DNA of 64,000 nt from Subdoligranulum variabile (lineage in GTDB: Bacteria; Bacillota; Clostridia; Oscillospirales; Ruminococcaceae). The stretch covers positions 124,001 to 188,000 of the forward strand of contig NZ_CP102293.1 of NCBI RefSeq assembly GCF_025152575.1, in the 5' to 3' direction. Below are positions 23,516 to 32,376 of the stretch, piece after piece (position 1 is the stretch's first letter; every line of letters starts with the position of its first letter). The notes below the pieces were generated by a model that worked only from the letters and a program-made list of their open reading frames with translations, had not been told where the DNA came from and searched no databases. Made by a program: the position numbers and the translations under genes.

Positions 23516-24707
23516 AATGTACCGTCACAAGAAAAATCGGGTTTTGTGCCATCAAAAGATGCAGCTTTCCCATGGGGCGCGCTTCACTGACGGCCAACTG
23601 CGTGACCGTTGGCACAAGGCCGTGCTCCCGGCAAAAACGCCGTACCGTTTCCAAGGTTTCCAGCGCAATGCAGCTTACACAGAGACGGACGCCGGGATTC
23701 TTTTCCAGCGCCAGCGAAAGGATCTGCTCCAGTTCTCCTTTGCTGCCTCCCACAAAGACCGCATCCGGCACCGGCAGATTTTCCAGGGCCTGCGGCGCAC
23801 GCCCTTTGATCTCATGCAAATTCCAGGCATGGAACTTGCGGCGGTTTTCTTCGATCAGCTCCTGCGCAGCTTCCTCACACTCGATGGCGTATACCGCCCC
23901 GCCGTTTGTAGAAGCTGCCAGTTCCACACTGACGCTGCCGGTCCCGGCGCCCACATCCCAGATGGTTTCCCCGGGCTTGGGCCCCAAAGCGGACAGAATT
24001 GCCACCCGCACCAGCCGTTTTGTCATGGGCACTTTGCCTCGCACAAACCAGTCATCCGGCCACCCCGCTCCGCGGCAGGGCGGCTGAGGGGCTGCTTCTG
24101 CCAGCAGTACACACAGTGGTGCAAAACGGCGCTCCTGCATTTGAGCCGCTGTCCCAGTCACAATCTGCTGATCCGGATAACTCAGATTTTCCCCTACGAT
24201 AACCGGCAAGTCTCCCAATCCGGCAGCCGTCAGCTGGGCACAAAGTTCCGGGACGCCCAGACTGCCTCCCGTCAGGAAAAACGCAGGCCGGCCCTCCATG
24301 ACCGCTGCCACAGCATCGCATTGGACGCCGTGAGCGGAAACAAGATTCCACTCCTGCCAGGGACGATGCAGCGCTGCTGACAACAACTGCACACTGGAAA
24401 TTCCCGGATAAACGGTATACGGAATGCCCTGTTCCTCCAAAAGCGGCACCAGGTTCCGGCACCCCGAATAAAACCCCGTATCACCGCTGTATACAACGGC
24501 TGCCGCTTGCCAGTCTGCTGTCTGCAATGCCTCTAAAATTTTCTGCGGCTTGGTGGCCGCTATCCGGTTCTGCGTACAGCCTTCCGGCAACTCCTGCAAA
24601 AGTCGGGAAGCGCCTACAACGCACTGCGCCCGAAAAAGCGCCAGTCTGCACTGCTCTGTCAGCGTAGCATCCGTACCGCCTCCCAGTGCCAGTAAACTCA
24701 CCTGCAT
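23505..24707 (-). CDS. cbiET: Fused cobalt-precorrin-7 C5-methyltransferase/C15-methyltransferase-decarboxylase
   Basis: A 400-residue fusion. Residues 1 to about 200 are the CbiE tetrapyrrole methylase domain (LLALGGGTDATLT, VYSGDTGFYSG, TVYPGISSVQLL). From about 225 onward is CbiT, an AdoMet methyltransferase (KRLVRVAILSALGPKPG, IWDVGAGTGSVSVELA, AVFVGGSKGELEQIL). It methylates C5 and C15 and decarboxylates the C12 acetate chain. The ATG at 24707 overlaps the cbiJ stop by 10 bases; a start 21 bases earlier is possible but lies deeper in cbiJ. Confidence 0.95.
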   Translation of the reverse strand: MQVSLLALGGGTDATLTEQCRLALFRAQCVVGASRLLQELPEGCTQNRIAATKPQKILEALQTADWQAAAVVYSGDTGFYSGCRNLVPLLEEQGIPYTVYPGISSVQLLSAALHRPWQEWNLVSAHGVQCDAVAAVMEGRPAFFLTGGSLGVPELCAQLTAAGLGDLPVIVGENLSYPDQQIVTGTAAQMQERRFAPLCVLLAEAAPQPPCRGAGWPDDWFVRGKVPMTKRLVRVAILSALGPKPGETIWDVGAGTGSVSVELAASTNGGAVYAIECEEAAQELIEENRRKFHAWNLHEIKGRAPQALENLPVPDAVFVGGSKGELEQILSLALEKNPGVRLCVSCIALETLETVRRFCREHGLVPTVTQLAVSEARPMGKLHLLMAQNPIFLVTVHCDD

Positions 24708-25444
24708 TGCGTAATCCACTCCTTGCAAAATTCAAGAACCGCTTCGTAAGACTCTCCGTGATCCGCCGGGCGCCGGATGACAATGCTCTGAACACCACAC
24801 TTCCGGGCAGCCTCCAATTTTTCTGCAAAACCGCCGGGATTTCCCCCATCTTTGGTGACAAGCCACCGAATGGAAAACTGATGCAGCAAAGCTACATTCA
24901 GCTCAACGCCAAAAGGCCCCTGAATGGCAATGATATGGGACGCCGGGATGCCTGCACCCCGGCAGGCGGCCAGACTGGATTCTACCGGCAACACCCGGGC
25001 GTACAGCCGTTCCGCCCCCAGCGGCGCAAACGAAGTCACTTCCTTGGCACCGGTAGTCAGCAGGACATTTCCCGACGTTGCCTGCAAAATATTCACCGCC
25101 TCCGGTATGTTTTCTGCCATCTGACAGTCCTGCGGCAGTGCACTTGCCGGGCGCAGCAGACGCTTATACATCGTTCCGGTCTGCCGTGCCGCGCCGCGGA
25201 TGTTCCGGGTGACCTGTTCAGCATAGGGATGGGTCGCATCAATGCACAGGGTATCCGTTCCCAGCAGCTGCGCGATACCATCCCGGTCCCGGCGTCCTGC
25301 AAGGACCTTTACGCCGGGATACGTCCCCTGATCCACTTTTCCATACTCTGTCGCCACACAGACCCATACCGGCGCACCCATTTCCGCCAGTTCCCGGGAA
25401 AGTTTTCTGCCTTCCGTCGTACCGGAAAAAATCACAATCTTCAT
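24698..25444 (-). CDS. cbiJ: Cobalt-precorrin-6A reductase
   Basis: A 248-residue CbiJ/CobK enzyme that reduces the corrin macrocycle. IVIFSGTTEGRKLSREL at the N-terminus is the nucleotide-binding signature. CIDATHPYAEQVT, LLTTGAKEVT and the late LVTKDGGNPGGFAEKLEAA segment are typical. The ATG of MKIVIFSG overlaps the cbiH stop by 4 bases; the longer upstream frame is inside cbiH. Confidence 0.94.
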   Translation of the reverse strand: MKIVIFSGTTEGRKLSRELAEMGAPVWVCVATEYGKVDQGTYPGVKVLAGRRDRDGIAQLLGTDTLCIDATHPYAEQVTRNIRGAARQTGTMYKRLLRPASALPQDCQMAENIPEAVNILQATSGNVLLTTGAKEVTSFAPLGAERLYARVLPVESSLAACRGAGIPASHIIAIQGPFGVELNVALLHQFSIRWLVTKDGGNPGGFAEKLEAARKCGVQSIVIRRPADHGESYEAVLEFCKEWITQCR

Positions 25445-26178
25445 GCGTTGCGGTAACCGCGCGGTGTAATCAGCCACGGGCCCTCCTGTCGGGTGGTGCT
25501 GCTGCCGATGAACACCGTTGTAAACATATCCACCGGCGCGCTGCGCAGGGCCTCCAGTGTATAGAACTGTGCCTCCTGCCCGGGACGGGCAATGTTCCGC
25601 ACCGTAGCGCAAGGTGTGTCCTTCTCTTTTCCTGCCTTCAGCAGGATGTCCACCGCACGCTGCAGATGGTCTTTCCGCTTATGGGACGCCGGATTATACA
25701 GACAAAGCGAAAAATCTCCCAGCGCAGCGCACTGCAGACGCTTTTCGATCAATGCCCAGGGCGTAAGCAGATCAGACAATGAAATCACGCAAAAATCGTG
25801 TCCCAAAGGCGCCCCCAGTACCGCCGCACCGGAAAGTGCCGCCGTCACGCCAGGCACCACTTCTACAGACACCTGGGGGTAGGCACCGGCCAGTTCCAGC
25901 ACAGGAGATGCCATGCCATATACGCCGGCATCGCCGCTGCAGACAAGCGCAACATTTTTTCCCTGTGCCGCCGTTTCCAGCGCCCAGCGGCAGCGGTCCA
26001 TCTCCCCGCGCATGGCAGTCGTATAGGTCTCCTTTTCCGGAAAAAGCGGTCTGACCAGTTCCACATAGACGGTGTATCCGCACAGCACGTCCGCATCTGC
26101 CAACGCCTTGCAGGCCTGTTCCGTCAGCATTTCGCTGTTGCCCGGCCCCAAACCGACCACATACAAATTACCACTCAT
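25441..26178 (-). CDS. cbiH: Cobalt-precorrin-3B C17-methyltransferase
   Basis: A 245-residue tetrapyrrole methylase (CbiH/CobJ) that methylates C17 during ring contraction. VVGLGPGNSEMLTEQA is the N-terminal signature, ALVCSGDAGVYGMASPVLE and VVPGVTAALSGAAVLGAPLGHDF follow, and SLCLYNPASHKRKDHL is characteristic of this subfamily. It overlaps cbiG by 11 bases and cbiJ by 4 bases. Confidence 0.94.
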   Translation of the reverse strand: MSGNLYVVGLGPGNSEMLTEQACKALADADVLCGYTVYVELVRPLFPEKETYTTAMRGEMDRCRWALETAAQGKNVALVCSGDAGVYGMASPVLELAGAYPQVSVEVVPGVTAALSGAAVLGAPLGHDFCVISLSDLLTPWALIEKRLQCAALGDFSLCLYNPASHKRKDHLQRAVDILLKAGKEKDTPCATVRNIARPGQEAQFYTLEALRSAPVDMFTTVFIGSSTTRQEGPWLITPRGYRNA

Positions 26179-27154
26179 TATGAAATCTCCAATCCAGTGA
26201 AATCGGTTTTACCGCCGCAGCCAGAGTCACCCCGCCGCCAGCCATTTTGCGGTATAGCAGTGTTCCACCACTTGCCCGCACCGCCGCGCGCTCGCAGACA
26301 TTGTCCACCCCCGTGATTTTTTCCACAAAATCAGAGGCAGTAAAGTCTCCCTGCACACTCTTCAGTTCGGCTGCGCTGTAGGTTTGCAGTGGCCAGCCAT
26401 GGTTCCGGCAGAATTCCAGCAGTCCCGGTTCTTTGGCCTTCAGATCGATACTGGCCACCGCACAGATTGCCTGCTCCGGCAAAGGGAGCGCCTCCAACGC
26501 CGACTCCAGGGCCAGGCAATCAGTCCCCTTACGGCAACCTGCTCCCAGGACAACATTCTGCGGCACCAGCCATAATACCGAAGTTGGCTGGGTCGCAAAG
26601 CCCACATAGACATCATACCCGTCCTCTGTGACCAGTGTCACATGCTCCGGAGACGCCCCCCGCACAGGAAATTCCGTCTTGACGCGGATTGTTTTCCCCG
26701 CCAGCAAAGCTCCGGACACACGACGGATACAGGATGCATGCAGCACCGCACAATGCTGGCGGCGAGCCCATTCGTCCACGGCAAAAACACCGTTGCTATC
26801 GGTAGCCGTTGTTACCACCGGTTCTGCGCCGCAGATTGCACTGATTCGACGGGCCAGATCATTGGCGCCGCCCAGATGTCCGGAGACAAGCGGCACGGCA
26901 AAATGGCCGCATTCATCCACTGCCACTACGGCAGGATCTACCGTCTTGCCGCGCAGATGAGGCGCAATGGCCCGCACGGCAATGCCCACGGCTCCCACAT
27001 AAACCAGGGCTTTCTCCTGTCCAAAATGTGTCTGGGTCCACTGCTGCAGTGTCAGCGGCTGTCCGCTGCGGTCTGCGGTTCCATCCAGCGCCATTGCCAG
27101 TCTGCAAGCCAGTGTGTACCCCTTTTCTGTGAAGGCCAGGCAGGCGACACTCAT
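26168..27154 (-). CDS. cbiG: Cobalt-precorrin-5A hydrolase
   Basis: A 328-residue CbiG that opens the delta-lactone of cobalt-precorrin-5A, releasing acetaldehyde; it marks the anaerobic route. The conserved VGAVGIAVRAIAPHLRGKTVDPAVVAVDE and VSGHLGGANDLARRI lie in the N-terminal half. The C-terminal domain has LGAGCRKGTDC and a VCERAAVRASGG closing segment. Start ATG overlaps the cbiF stop by 4 bases. Confidence 0.94.
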   Translation of the reverse strand: MSVACLAFTEKGYTLACRLAMALDGTADRSGQPLTLQQWTQTHFGQEKALVYVGAVGIAVRAIAPHLRGKTVDPAVVAVDECGHFAVPLVSGHLGGANDLARRISAICGAEPVVTTATDSNGVFAVDEWARRQHCAVLHASCIRRVSGALLAGKTIRVKTEFPVRGASPEHVTLVTEDGYDVYVGFATQPTSVLWLVPQNVVLGAGCRKGTDCLALESALEALPLPEQAICAVASIDLKAKEPGLLEFCRNHGWPLQTYSAAELKSVQGDFTASDFVEKITGVDNVCERAAVRASGGTLLYRKMAGGGVTLAAAVKPISLDWRFHNEW

Positions 27155-27912
27155 CCTTGCGTCCCCTTTCGGAATTCCGTCGTAAAGCCGGGATCATACA
27201 ACTTGCTGCGCTCATACGCCGTTGTACGCAGGAAATCCCCCACCAGAATCAGCGCCGTTTTGGTAATTTTGTGGGCAGCACCACAGGCTGCCAGCGTCCC
27301 CAGGGTACAGCGCACCACCTTTTCCTCCGGCCAGGTAGCCTTATAGACCAGCGCTGCCGGGGTGGTTTCGGTATAAGCCCCCTGCAGAAGAGCCTCCTGC
27401 ACGGCGGGCAGCATCCCCGCGGAAAGGAAGATCACCATACTGGCGCCATGACCAGCCAGGCTGCTCAGCGCTTCCCGCTCAGGCACCGGCGTGCGTCCGG
27501 CCATCCTTGTGATGATCACGGTCTGGCTGATTCCCGGCAAGGTATACTCGGCGTGAAGCGCTGCGGCAGCACCGCAAAAACTGGACACCCCGGGTGTGTC
27601 ATCATATGCAATGTCCAGACGATCCAGCGCATCCATCTGTTCCCGGATGGCGCCATAAATGCTGGCATCTCCTGTATGCAGGCGTACTGTTTCACGATGC
27701 TGGTGCTCCTGTTCCTGAAACACTGCAAGGACTTCTTCCAGTGTCATCTCTGCACTGTTATATACGGAACAGCCATCCTTTGCCATGGCCAGCAAGGCCG
27801 GATTGACAAGGCTCCCGGCATAAATGATACAGTCTGCCCGACGAAGCAGTTCTGCGCCACGCAGCGTGATCAAATCCGGCGCTCCAGGCCCGGCCCCCAC
27901 GAAATGAACCAT
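27151..27912 (-). CDS. cbiF: Cobalt-precorrin-4 C11-methyltransferase
   Basis: A 253-residue CbiF/CobM tetrapyrrole methylase. HFVGAGPGAPDLITLRGAELL and IYAGSLVNPALL at the N-terminus, VRLHTGDASIYGAIREQM and the VSSFCGAAAALHAEYTLPGISQTVI block are diagnostic. It methylates C11 of cobalt-precorrin-4. It starts 3 bases after cbiL and overlaps cbiG by 4 bases. Confidence 0.95.
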   Translation of the reverse strand: MVHFVGAGPGAPDLITLRGAELLRRADCIIYAGSLVNPALLAMAKDGCSVYNSAEMTLEEVLAVFQEQEHQHRETVRLHTGDASIYGAIREQMDALDRLDIAYDDTPGVSSFCGAAAALHAEYTLPGISQTVIITRMAGRTPVPEREALSSLAGHGASMVIFLSAGMLPAVQEALLQGAYTETTPAALVYKATWPEEKVVRCTLGTLAACGAAHKITKTALILVGDFLRTTAYERSKLYDPGFTTEFRKGTQG

Positions 27913-27915
27913 AGA

Positions 27916-28620
27916 TTACTCCTTCACCAGTATGGTAGCGAAATAGCCTGCCGGCCGCTGTGCATCATAAACGGACAAATCCGGCCAGACTTCTTCCTGG
28001 GGCAATCCGCAATTGCATACCATAGCACTGCAGGACAATTTTCCGTGGGACGCCAGCATATCCAGCGTTTTGGGCAGCTGCCGTCCTGTCTTCATAAGCA
28101 CCTTGCTGCCCGGGATAGCAAGGACCTCTTCTGCATTTCCTCCCGGCACGATAATCAGCGGTTGTTCCATGCCCGCCGTCAGCGATTGGTTGAGCCGCGC
28201 CGCCGAGGCACAAAAGCTGGGAACCCCCGCCAGCATGACGGTGGAATACCCCTGTGCCTGCAGGATCGTCTGCAGGTATCCGAAAGTGGCATAGACCGAG
28301 ACATCTCCCAAATTGAGCATTGCCACATCCTGCCCTGCATCAAGGTAGCACTGCAGCTGCCGTGCCGCCTCCTCATGGGCCGTTTGCAAAACAGACTTGT
28401 CGCGCGTCATGGGAAAATGCAGCGGAACAATCACCTTTCCCGACAGATCCACAGCTCCCTGCGCAATTTCCAGTGCCAGCATCTGGCCGCTTTTGGTCTG
28501 GGGTGCTGCAATCACCGGACAAGCCTGCAGCCGCCGTACTGCCTGCAGCGTCATCAGCTCCGGATCTCCCGGTCCGACACTTACTCCATATAAGGTTCCG
28601 TTTTTCTTTTTTTCTGCCAT
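27916..28620 (-). CDS. cbiL: Cobalt-factor II C20-methyltransferase
   Basis: A 234-residue CbiL/CobI enzyme, the first methyltransferase after cobalt insertion. LYGVSVGPGDPELMTLQAVRRL, VIVPLHFPMTRD, VAMLNLGDVSVYATFGYL and LAGVPSFCASAARLNQSL are characteristic. Its ATG lies 40 bases inside the end of cbiD, the longest overlap in the operon. A later start would remove conserved sequence, so the overlap seems real. Confidence 0.94.
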   Translation of the reverse strand: MAEKKKNGTLYGVSVGPGDPELMTLQAVRRLQACPVIAAPQTKSGQMLALEIAQGAVDLSGKVIVPLHFPMTRDKSVLQTAHEEAARQLQCYLDAGQDVAMLNLGDVSVYATFGYLQTILQAQGYSTVMLAGVPSFCASAARLNQSLTAGMEQPLIIVPGGNAEEVLAIPGSKVLMKTGRQLPKTLDMLASHGKLSCSAMVCNCGLPQEEVWPDLSVYDAQRPAGYFATILVKE

Positions 28621-29741
28621 TGTTCCAGTATCTCCTTGGCGGGTTGTGTCATTCCCAACAGACCAAACTGATTGGAAAAAAGAACAGCCCCCACCCGGCA
28701 GTTTTCTCCCATACGGTGCCCCAGATGGCGTTGCACCGCCTCCAAAAGAGACTGCAGCACAGCCTCCCTATAGTTTGCCTTTTCCAGAATTTCCAGACAG
28801 GCATCCGCCGTGGCCGCCGCCATAAGGGAGCGGCAGACTTCCGTTCCCGCTCCACACAGCGCCGCATGGGCACAAAACAGCTCTGTCCTGCAGTCCGCAT
28901 AGCGGGAATGGGTGTTCATGATCCCGCCTGCCACTTTGACCAGTTTTCCGATATGACCGACCAACAGCAGTTCCCGGATCCCTTCTACCGCAGCACAATC
29001 CAGCGCATCGCCCAGAAAATTGGAGCACTTCACTACCGGAATGCCTCTGGCATCCCAGCCTTGTGCATGCAAAAAATCCATACCGTAATTGCCGGGCGTA
29101 AGAATGAGCTTCTTCGAGGCCGCCGCATGCTGACGGATCTCCAGCGCAATGGTATCCACAATGGCTTGTTCGCTCATGGGTTCCACAATGCCCGAGGTCC
29201 CCAGAAGGGAAAGCCCGCCTTCCACCCCCAATTGGGGATTGAAGGTCCGGCGCGCAGCTGCTTCGCCGCCCTCGACGCTGATGATCACCGAAATTCCTCC
29301 GGTATAACCGTTCTCCCTGCAAACATCCTGCACCTGCTGCGCAATCATCTGCCGCGGCACGTGGTTGATTGCCGCAGCCCCGACCGGCTGGTCAAGGCCA
29401 GGTTTGGTCACCCGGCCTACCCCTGCACCGCCGTCAATCTGCACGCCCGGCAGATCGGTTTTTGTCACAGTGGCCAGAATGGGCAATCCGTGCGTCACAT
29501 CGGCATCGTCCCCGGCATCTTTTAGGACACTGCATACAGCGCTTTCGCCCTGCATACAGCAGAGATCCGGCCGGACGGTGACATCCCACCCCTTTGGCGT
29601 ACACAACGTCAGGGAGCAAGGAGCATGCCCGGTCAGCAGCAGCTTTGCGGCCCCCTGAGCAGCCAAAGCCGCACAGGTCCCCGTAGTATAGCCGCAGCGC
29701 AGCAGCCGTTGCCCGCTGCGGATGGAATGGTCAAACGACAT
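28581..29741 (-). CDS. cbiD: Cobalt-precorrin-5B C1-methyltransferase
   Basis: A 386-residue CbiD, an anaerobic-pathway methyltransferase acting at C1. LRCGYTTGTCAALAAQGAAKLLL is the hallmark N-terminus. AGVGRVTKPGLDQPVGAAAINHVPRQMI and ILTPGNYGMDFL are also conserved. It starts 3 bases downstream of the cbiK stop. Confidence 0.95.
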   Translation of the reverse strand: MSFDHSIRSGQRLLRCGYTTGTCAALAAQGAAKLLLTGHAPCSLTLCTPKGWDVTVRPDLCCMQGESAVCSVLKDAGDDADVTHGLPILATVTKTDLPGVQIDGGAGVGRVTKPGLDQPVGAAAINHVPRQMIAQQVQDVCRENGYTGGISVIISVEGGEAAARRTFNPQLGVEGGLSLLGTSGIVEPMSEQAIVDTIALEIRQHAAASKKLILTPGNYGMDFLHAQGWDARGIPVVKCSNFLGDALDCAAVEGIRELLLVGHIGKLVKVAGGIMNTHSRYADCRTELFCAHAALCGAGTEVCRSLMAAATADACLEILEKANYREAVLQSLLEAVQRHLGHRMGENCRVGAVLFSNQFGLLGMTQPAKEILEQWQKKRKTEPYME

Positions 29742-29744
29742 GCT

Positions 29745-30515
29745 TCACTCCAGAATTTCTTTGAGTTTTTTGCAATACATCTGCTGGATACCCTCCAGCC
29801 GGCCCAACCCTTCCAGGGTGCACCGTACCGTAAATCCGGCGCTTTCCAGCTGACTTTTCCAGCTTTCCGGGTCATTTCCCGCCATATCATGGCAGGCATG
29901 ATCGCCCGCCACCTGCAAAAGGGGCACAAGGTGCGCTTTATGGTATCCAGCCGGCCGGATCCCGGGAAGAATTTCCGAAAGTCCCGGCCATCCTTCCACC
30001 GTAGCCACAAACACATCACCTCTTCCCTGTAAAGCAAAAACACTTTGCAGGGCCGAATATACTACCCCGGCGAAATGTTCGGTTCCATGTCCCATCAGGA
30101 TCAGCGCCTCTCCGGGCTGCGGCGGATACACCTGCCCCAGCACCCGCGCCACCGTCTGCAGATCCGTCGTATCTGCCAGAAGCGGACGCCCCAGGGCGAA
30201 ATGCGCAAAACGTTCCTCGTACGGGGCAATTTCGGCTTTTATTTTATCGTATTCGTATCCGTAAAGCAAGTGCGTCGGTTGCACCGCAACCCGCGTGTAT
30301 CCCTCACAGAGCAATGTTTCCAGCGCTTCCGGCAGGCTGTCAGCCTTTTCGCCCTGCGCGGCCAGGCGCTTGCGGATAATCCTGCTGGTCAGCGCCTTGG
30401 CAAATCGGATCTCCGGCGCGACGGTCTGTAAGGCATGTTCCACCGCTGACAGGTCCAACCTTCCGTTGGCTACCGTTGTGCCGAAACTGACACATACCAG
30501 GGCTTGCTTCATCAT
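29745..30515 (-). CDS. cbiK: Sirohydrochlorin cobaltochelatase
   Basis: A 256-residue anaerobic cobalt chelatase inserting Co2+ into sirohydrochlorin. The N-terminal ALVCVSFGTTVANGR, VQPTHLLYGYEYDKI, LILMGHGTEHFAGVVYSALQ (metal-binding histidine) and the LVPLLQVAGDHACHDMAG segment match CbiK. No signal peptide, so it is cytoplasmic. It is the first biosynthetic gene after the transporter and overlaps the ATPase gene by 4 bases. Confidence 0.95.
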   Translation of the reverse strand: MMKQALVCVSFGTTVANGRLDLSAVEHALQTVAPEIRFAKALTSRIIRKRLAAQGEKADSLPEALETLLCEGYTRVAVQPTHLLYGYEYDKIKAEIAPYEERFAHFALGRPLLADTTDLQTVARVLGQVYPPQPGEALILMGHGTEHFAGVVYSALQSVFALQGRGDVFVATVEGWPGLSEILPGIRPAGYHKAHLVPLLQVAGDHACHDMAGNDPESWKSQLESAGFTVRCTLEGLGRLEGIQQMYCKKLKEILE

Positions 30516-31285
30516 TGTGACTCCTTTCGTGCAGGGCGATACAGGATATAGGGCCTTCCTTCTTCATCGGTCCCTACCCGGGCCCGCACATGGTATACTT
30601 TTTCAATAAAGGCAGGCGTAAGCAATTCGCCTGGCGTGCCGCTTCCCACCAGCTTTCCATCCTGCAGTGCAAACAGCATATCACAGTAGGCGGCAGCCAA
30701 ATTCAGATCATGCAAAGCCAGCAGAACCGTCTTGTCCAGAGAGCGGATCAGTTCCATTATCTGGAGTTGATGCTGAATATCCAGATGGTTGGTCGGTTCG
30801 TCCAGGATCAGGCAGGGCGTTTGCTGCGCCAGGGCACGGGCCAGTATGACCCGCTGTTGTTCACCCCCAGACAGTGTAGAAAAGACCCGTTCTTCCCTGC
30901 CCGCCATGCCGACGGTCTGCAAGGCCTCGCGCACGATCCGCTCATCTTCCGCATTGTCCCGCTCCAGCGCCCGCTTGTGGGGAGAGCGCCCCATCATGAC
31001 GATTTCCCGCACCGAGAAATCAAAACTGTAATGATGCTGCTGTGCCACAACTGCCAGCGTCTGCGCGCTCTGGCGCACTGTATAGTTATGGAGATCGTGT
31101 CCGTCAAGCAGCACCGCTCCACCCGTAGGCTGCAAGACTCGATAGATACACTTAAGCAGGGTGCTTTTGCCGCTACCATTGGGCCCGATCAAACCGACGA
31201 CCTGTTTTTTTCCTACAGATATCCCGATCCGATCCAGAATTTCCTGTCCGCCCAGGGTCACGCTGAGATCCTGTGTCCGAATCAT
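30512..31285 (-). CDS. FecE/BtuD-type ABC transporter ATPase (proximal copy)
   Basis: A 257-residue ATPase: Walker A GPNGSGKSTLL near 35-45, signature LSGGEQQRVILARALAQ, Walker B CLILDEPTNHLD, and LALHDLNLAAAYCD. It forms an importer with the permease at 31282-32376 and the lipoprotein at 32373-33407, all overlapping by 4 bases. B12-riboswitch control suggests cobalamin, cobinamide or a cobalt complex as substrate; iron-siderophore uptake is the alternative for this family. Confidence 0.9.
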   Translation of the reverse strand: MIRTQDLSVTLGGQEILDRIGISVGKKQVVGLIGPNGSGKSTLLKCIYRVLQPTGGAVLLDGHDLHNYTVRQSAQTLAVVAQQHHYSFDFSVREIVMMGRSPHKRALERDNAEDERIVREALQTVGMAGREERVFSTLSGGEQQRVILARALAQQTPCLILDEPTNHLDIQHQLQIMELIRSLDKTVLLALHDLNLAAAYCDMLFALQDGKLVGSGTPGELLTPAFIEKVYHVRARVGTDEEGRPYILYRPARKESQ

Positions 31286-32376
31286 CCGCCTCCCCCCCCA
31301 AAGCCATAGCGATAGCGCACCATGAGATACAAGAATACCGGCGCCCCCAGCATTGATGTAAGAATGCCAATCGGCACTTCGTTTCCGGGCAGCACAGTCC
31401 GGCAGGCCACATCAGCCCAAACAAGAAAAATGCTTCCCGCCAAAGCTGAGGCCGGCACCAGACGACGATGATCGGTCCCCAGCAGCAGCCTTGTCACATG
31501 AGGAACAACCAGTCCTACGAAACCGATGATACCCGCGTTGTATACCGCCAGTCCGATGAGCAGCGAGGTCACCAACAGGTACACGATCCGCCGCCCATGT
31601 AAATCCATCCCCAGTGTCACGGCACTCTCGTCCCCCAGCAGCATAAGGTTGAGTGCACGGCTCTGGGTCAGAAAGAAAAGACTTCCCGCCAGCACTGCAG
31701 CTGTAAAGACAGCATTATCCTGCCAGTTGGCAGCCCCCAAGCCGCCCATCGTCCAGCGGATGATCTGTGCCGGTGCATGATCGTCATTGCGAAGATAGAT
31801 GGCAAAATTGGAGAAGGCACCGCACACTGCCGAAAGGGCCGAACCGGACAACAGCAGTTTTACCGCCGTAGCCCGTCCACCAAGATTAGCGAGAAAGAGC
31901 ACGGCAAAGGAAACCAGCAACGCACCGGCAAACGCCACTGCCCCCACAGAACGCGCTCCCAACACTGCACCGACGCCAAACAGTGTTGCCACCGTCGCCC
32001 CCAGTGACGCTCCCGAGGATACCCCCAGGACATACGGATCCGCCAAAGGATTTTTGACGATTGCCTGCATAACAACACCGCACACTGCCAAAGCGGCCCC
32101 CACTGCCGCCCCCAGTACCAGACGCGGCAGACGGATCAGCCAGACCACATCGTGCAAGGCAGATCCCGCCGCCCACTCAGCTGGAACCGGGACATCAAAC
32201 AACGTATGCAGCAGTTTATAGTACAATACGCCATACACATCCGATAGAGGCAGCCGCATGGTCCCAAACGTAACCGCAGCCATCAGTGATACCGGCAGCA
32301 ACAGCAGCAGCGCAAGAATCAGAATGCGGCCTGCCGAACGGCTGTGCAGCAGCCCGACCGTTCCCGATGCCCTCAT
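31282..32376 (-). CDS. FecCD-family ABC transporter permease (proximal copy)
   Basis: A 364-residue permease with about ten hydrophobic segments. RLPRLVLGAAVGAALAVCGVVMQAIVKNPLADPYVLGVSSGASLG is the FecCD signature (written here only in part by motif: RLPRLV, CGVVMQ, NPLADPYVLG). IGFVGLVVPHVTRLLLG is the ATPase-contact loop and NEVPIGILTSMLGAPVF the C-terminal motif. A glycine tail (GFGGGGG) ends the protein. It is coupled to both neighbours by 4-base overlaps. Confidence 0.9.
   Translation of the reverse strand: MRASGTVGLLHSRSAGRILILALLLLLPVSLMAAVTFGTMRLPLSDVYGVLYYKLLHTLFDVPVPAEWAAGSALHDVVWLIRLPRLVLGAAVGAALAVCGVVMQAIVKNPLADPYVLGVSSGASLGATVATLFGVGAVLGARSVGAVAFAGALLVSFAVLFLANLGGRATAVKLLLSGSALSAVCGAFSNFAIYLRNDDHAPAQIIRWTMGGLGAANWQDNAVFTAAVLAGSLFFLTQSRALNLMLLGDESAVTLGMDLHGRRIVYLLVTSLLIGLAVYNAGIIGFVGLVVPHVTRLLLGTDHRRLVPASALAGSIFLVWADVACRTVLPGNEVPIGILTSMLGAPVFLYLMVRYRYGFGGGGG

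Noticed and set aside
22025-23590. Long plus-strand reading frame opposite cbiA/cobT
   Set aside because: Composition is typical of an antisense frame in GC-rich DNA (rich in His, Arg, Pro, Gln); cbiA motifs on the minus strand are unambiguous.
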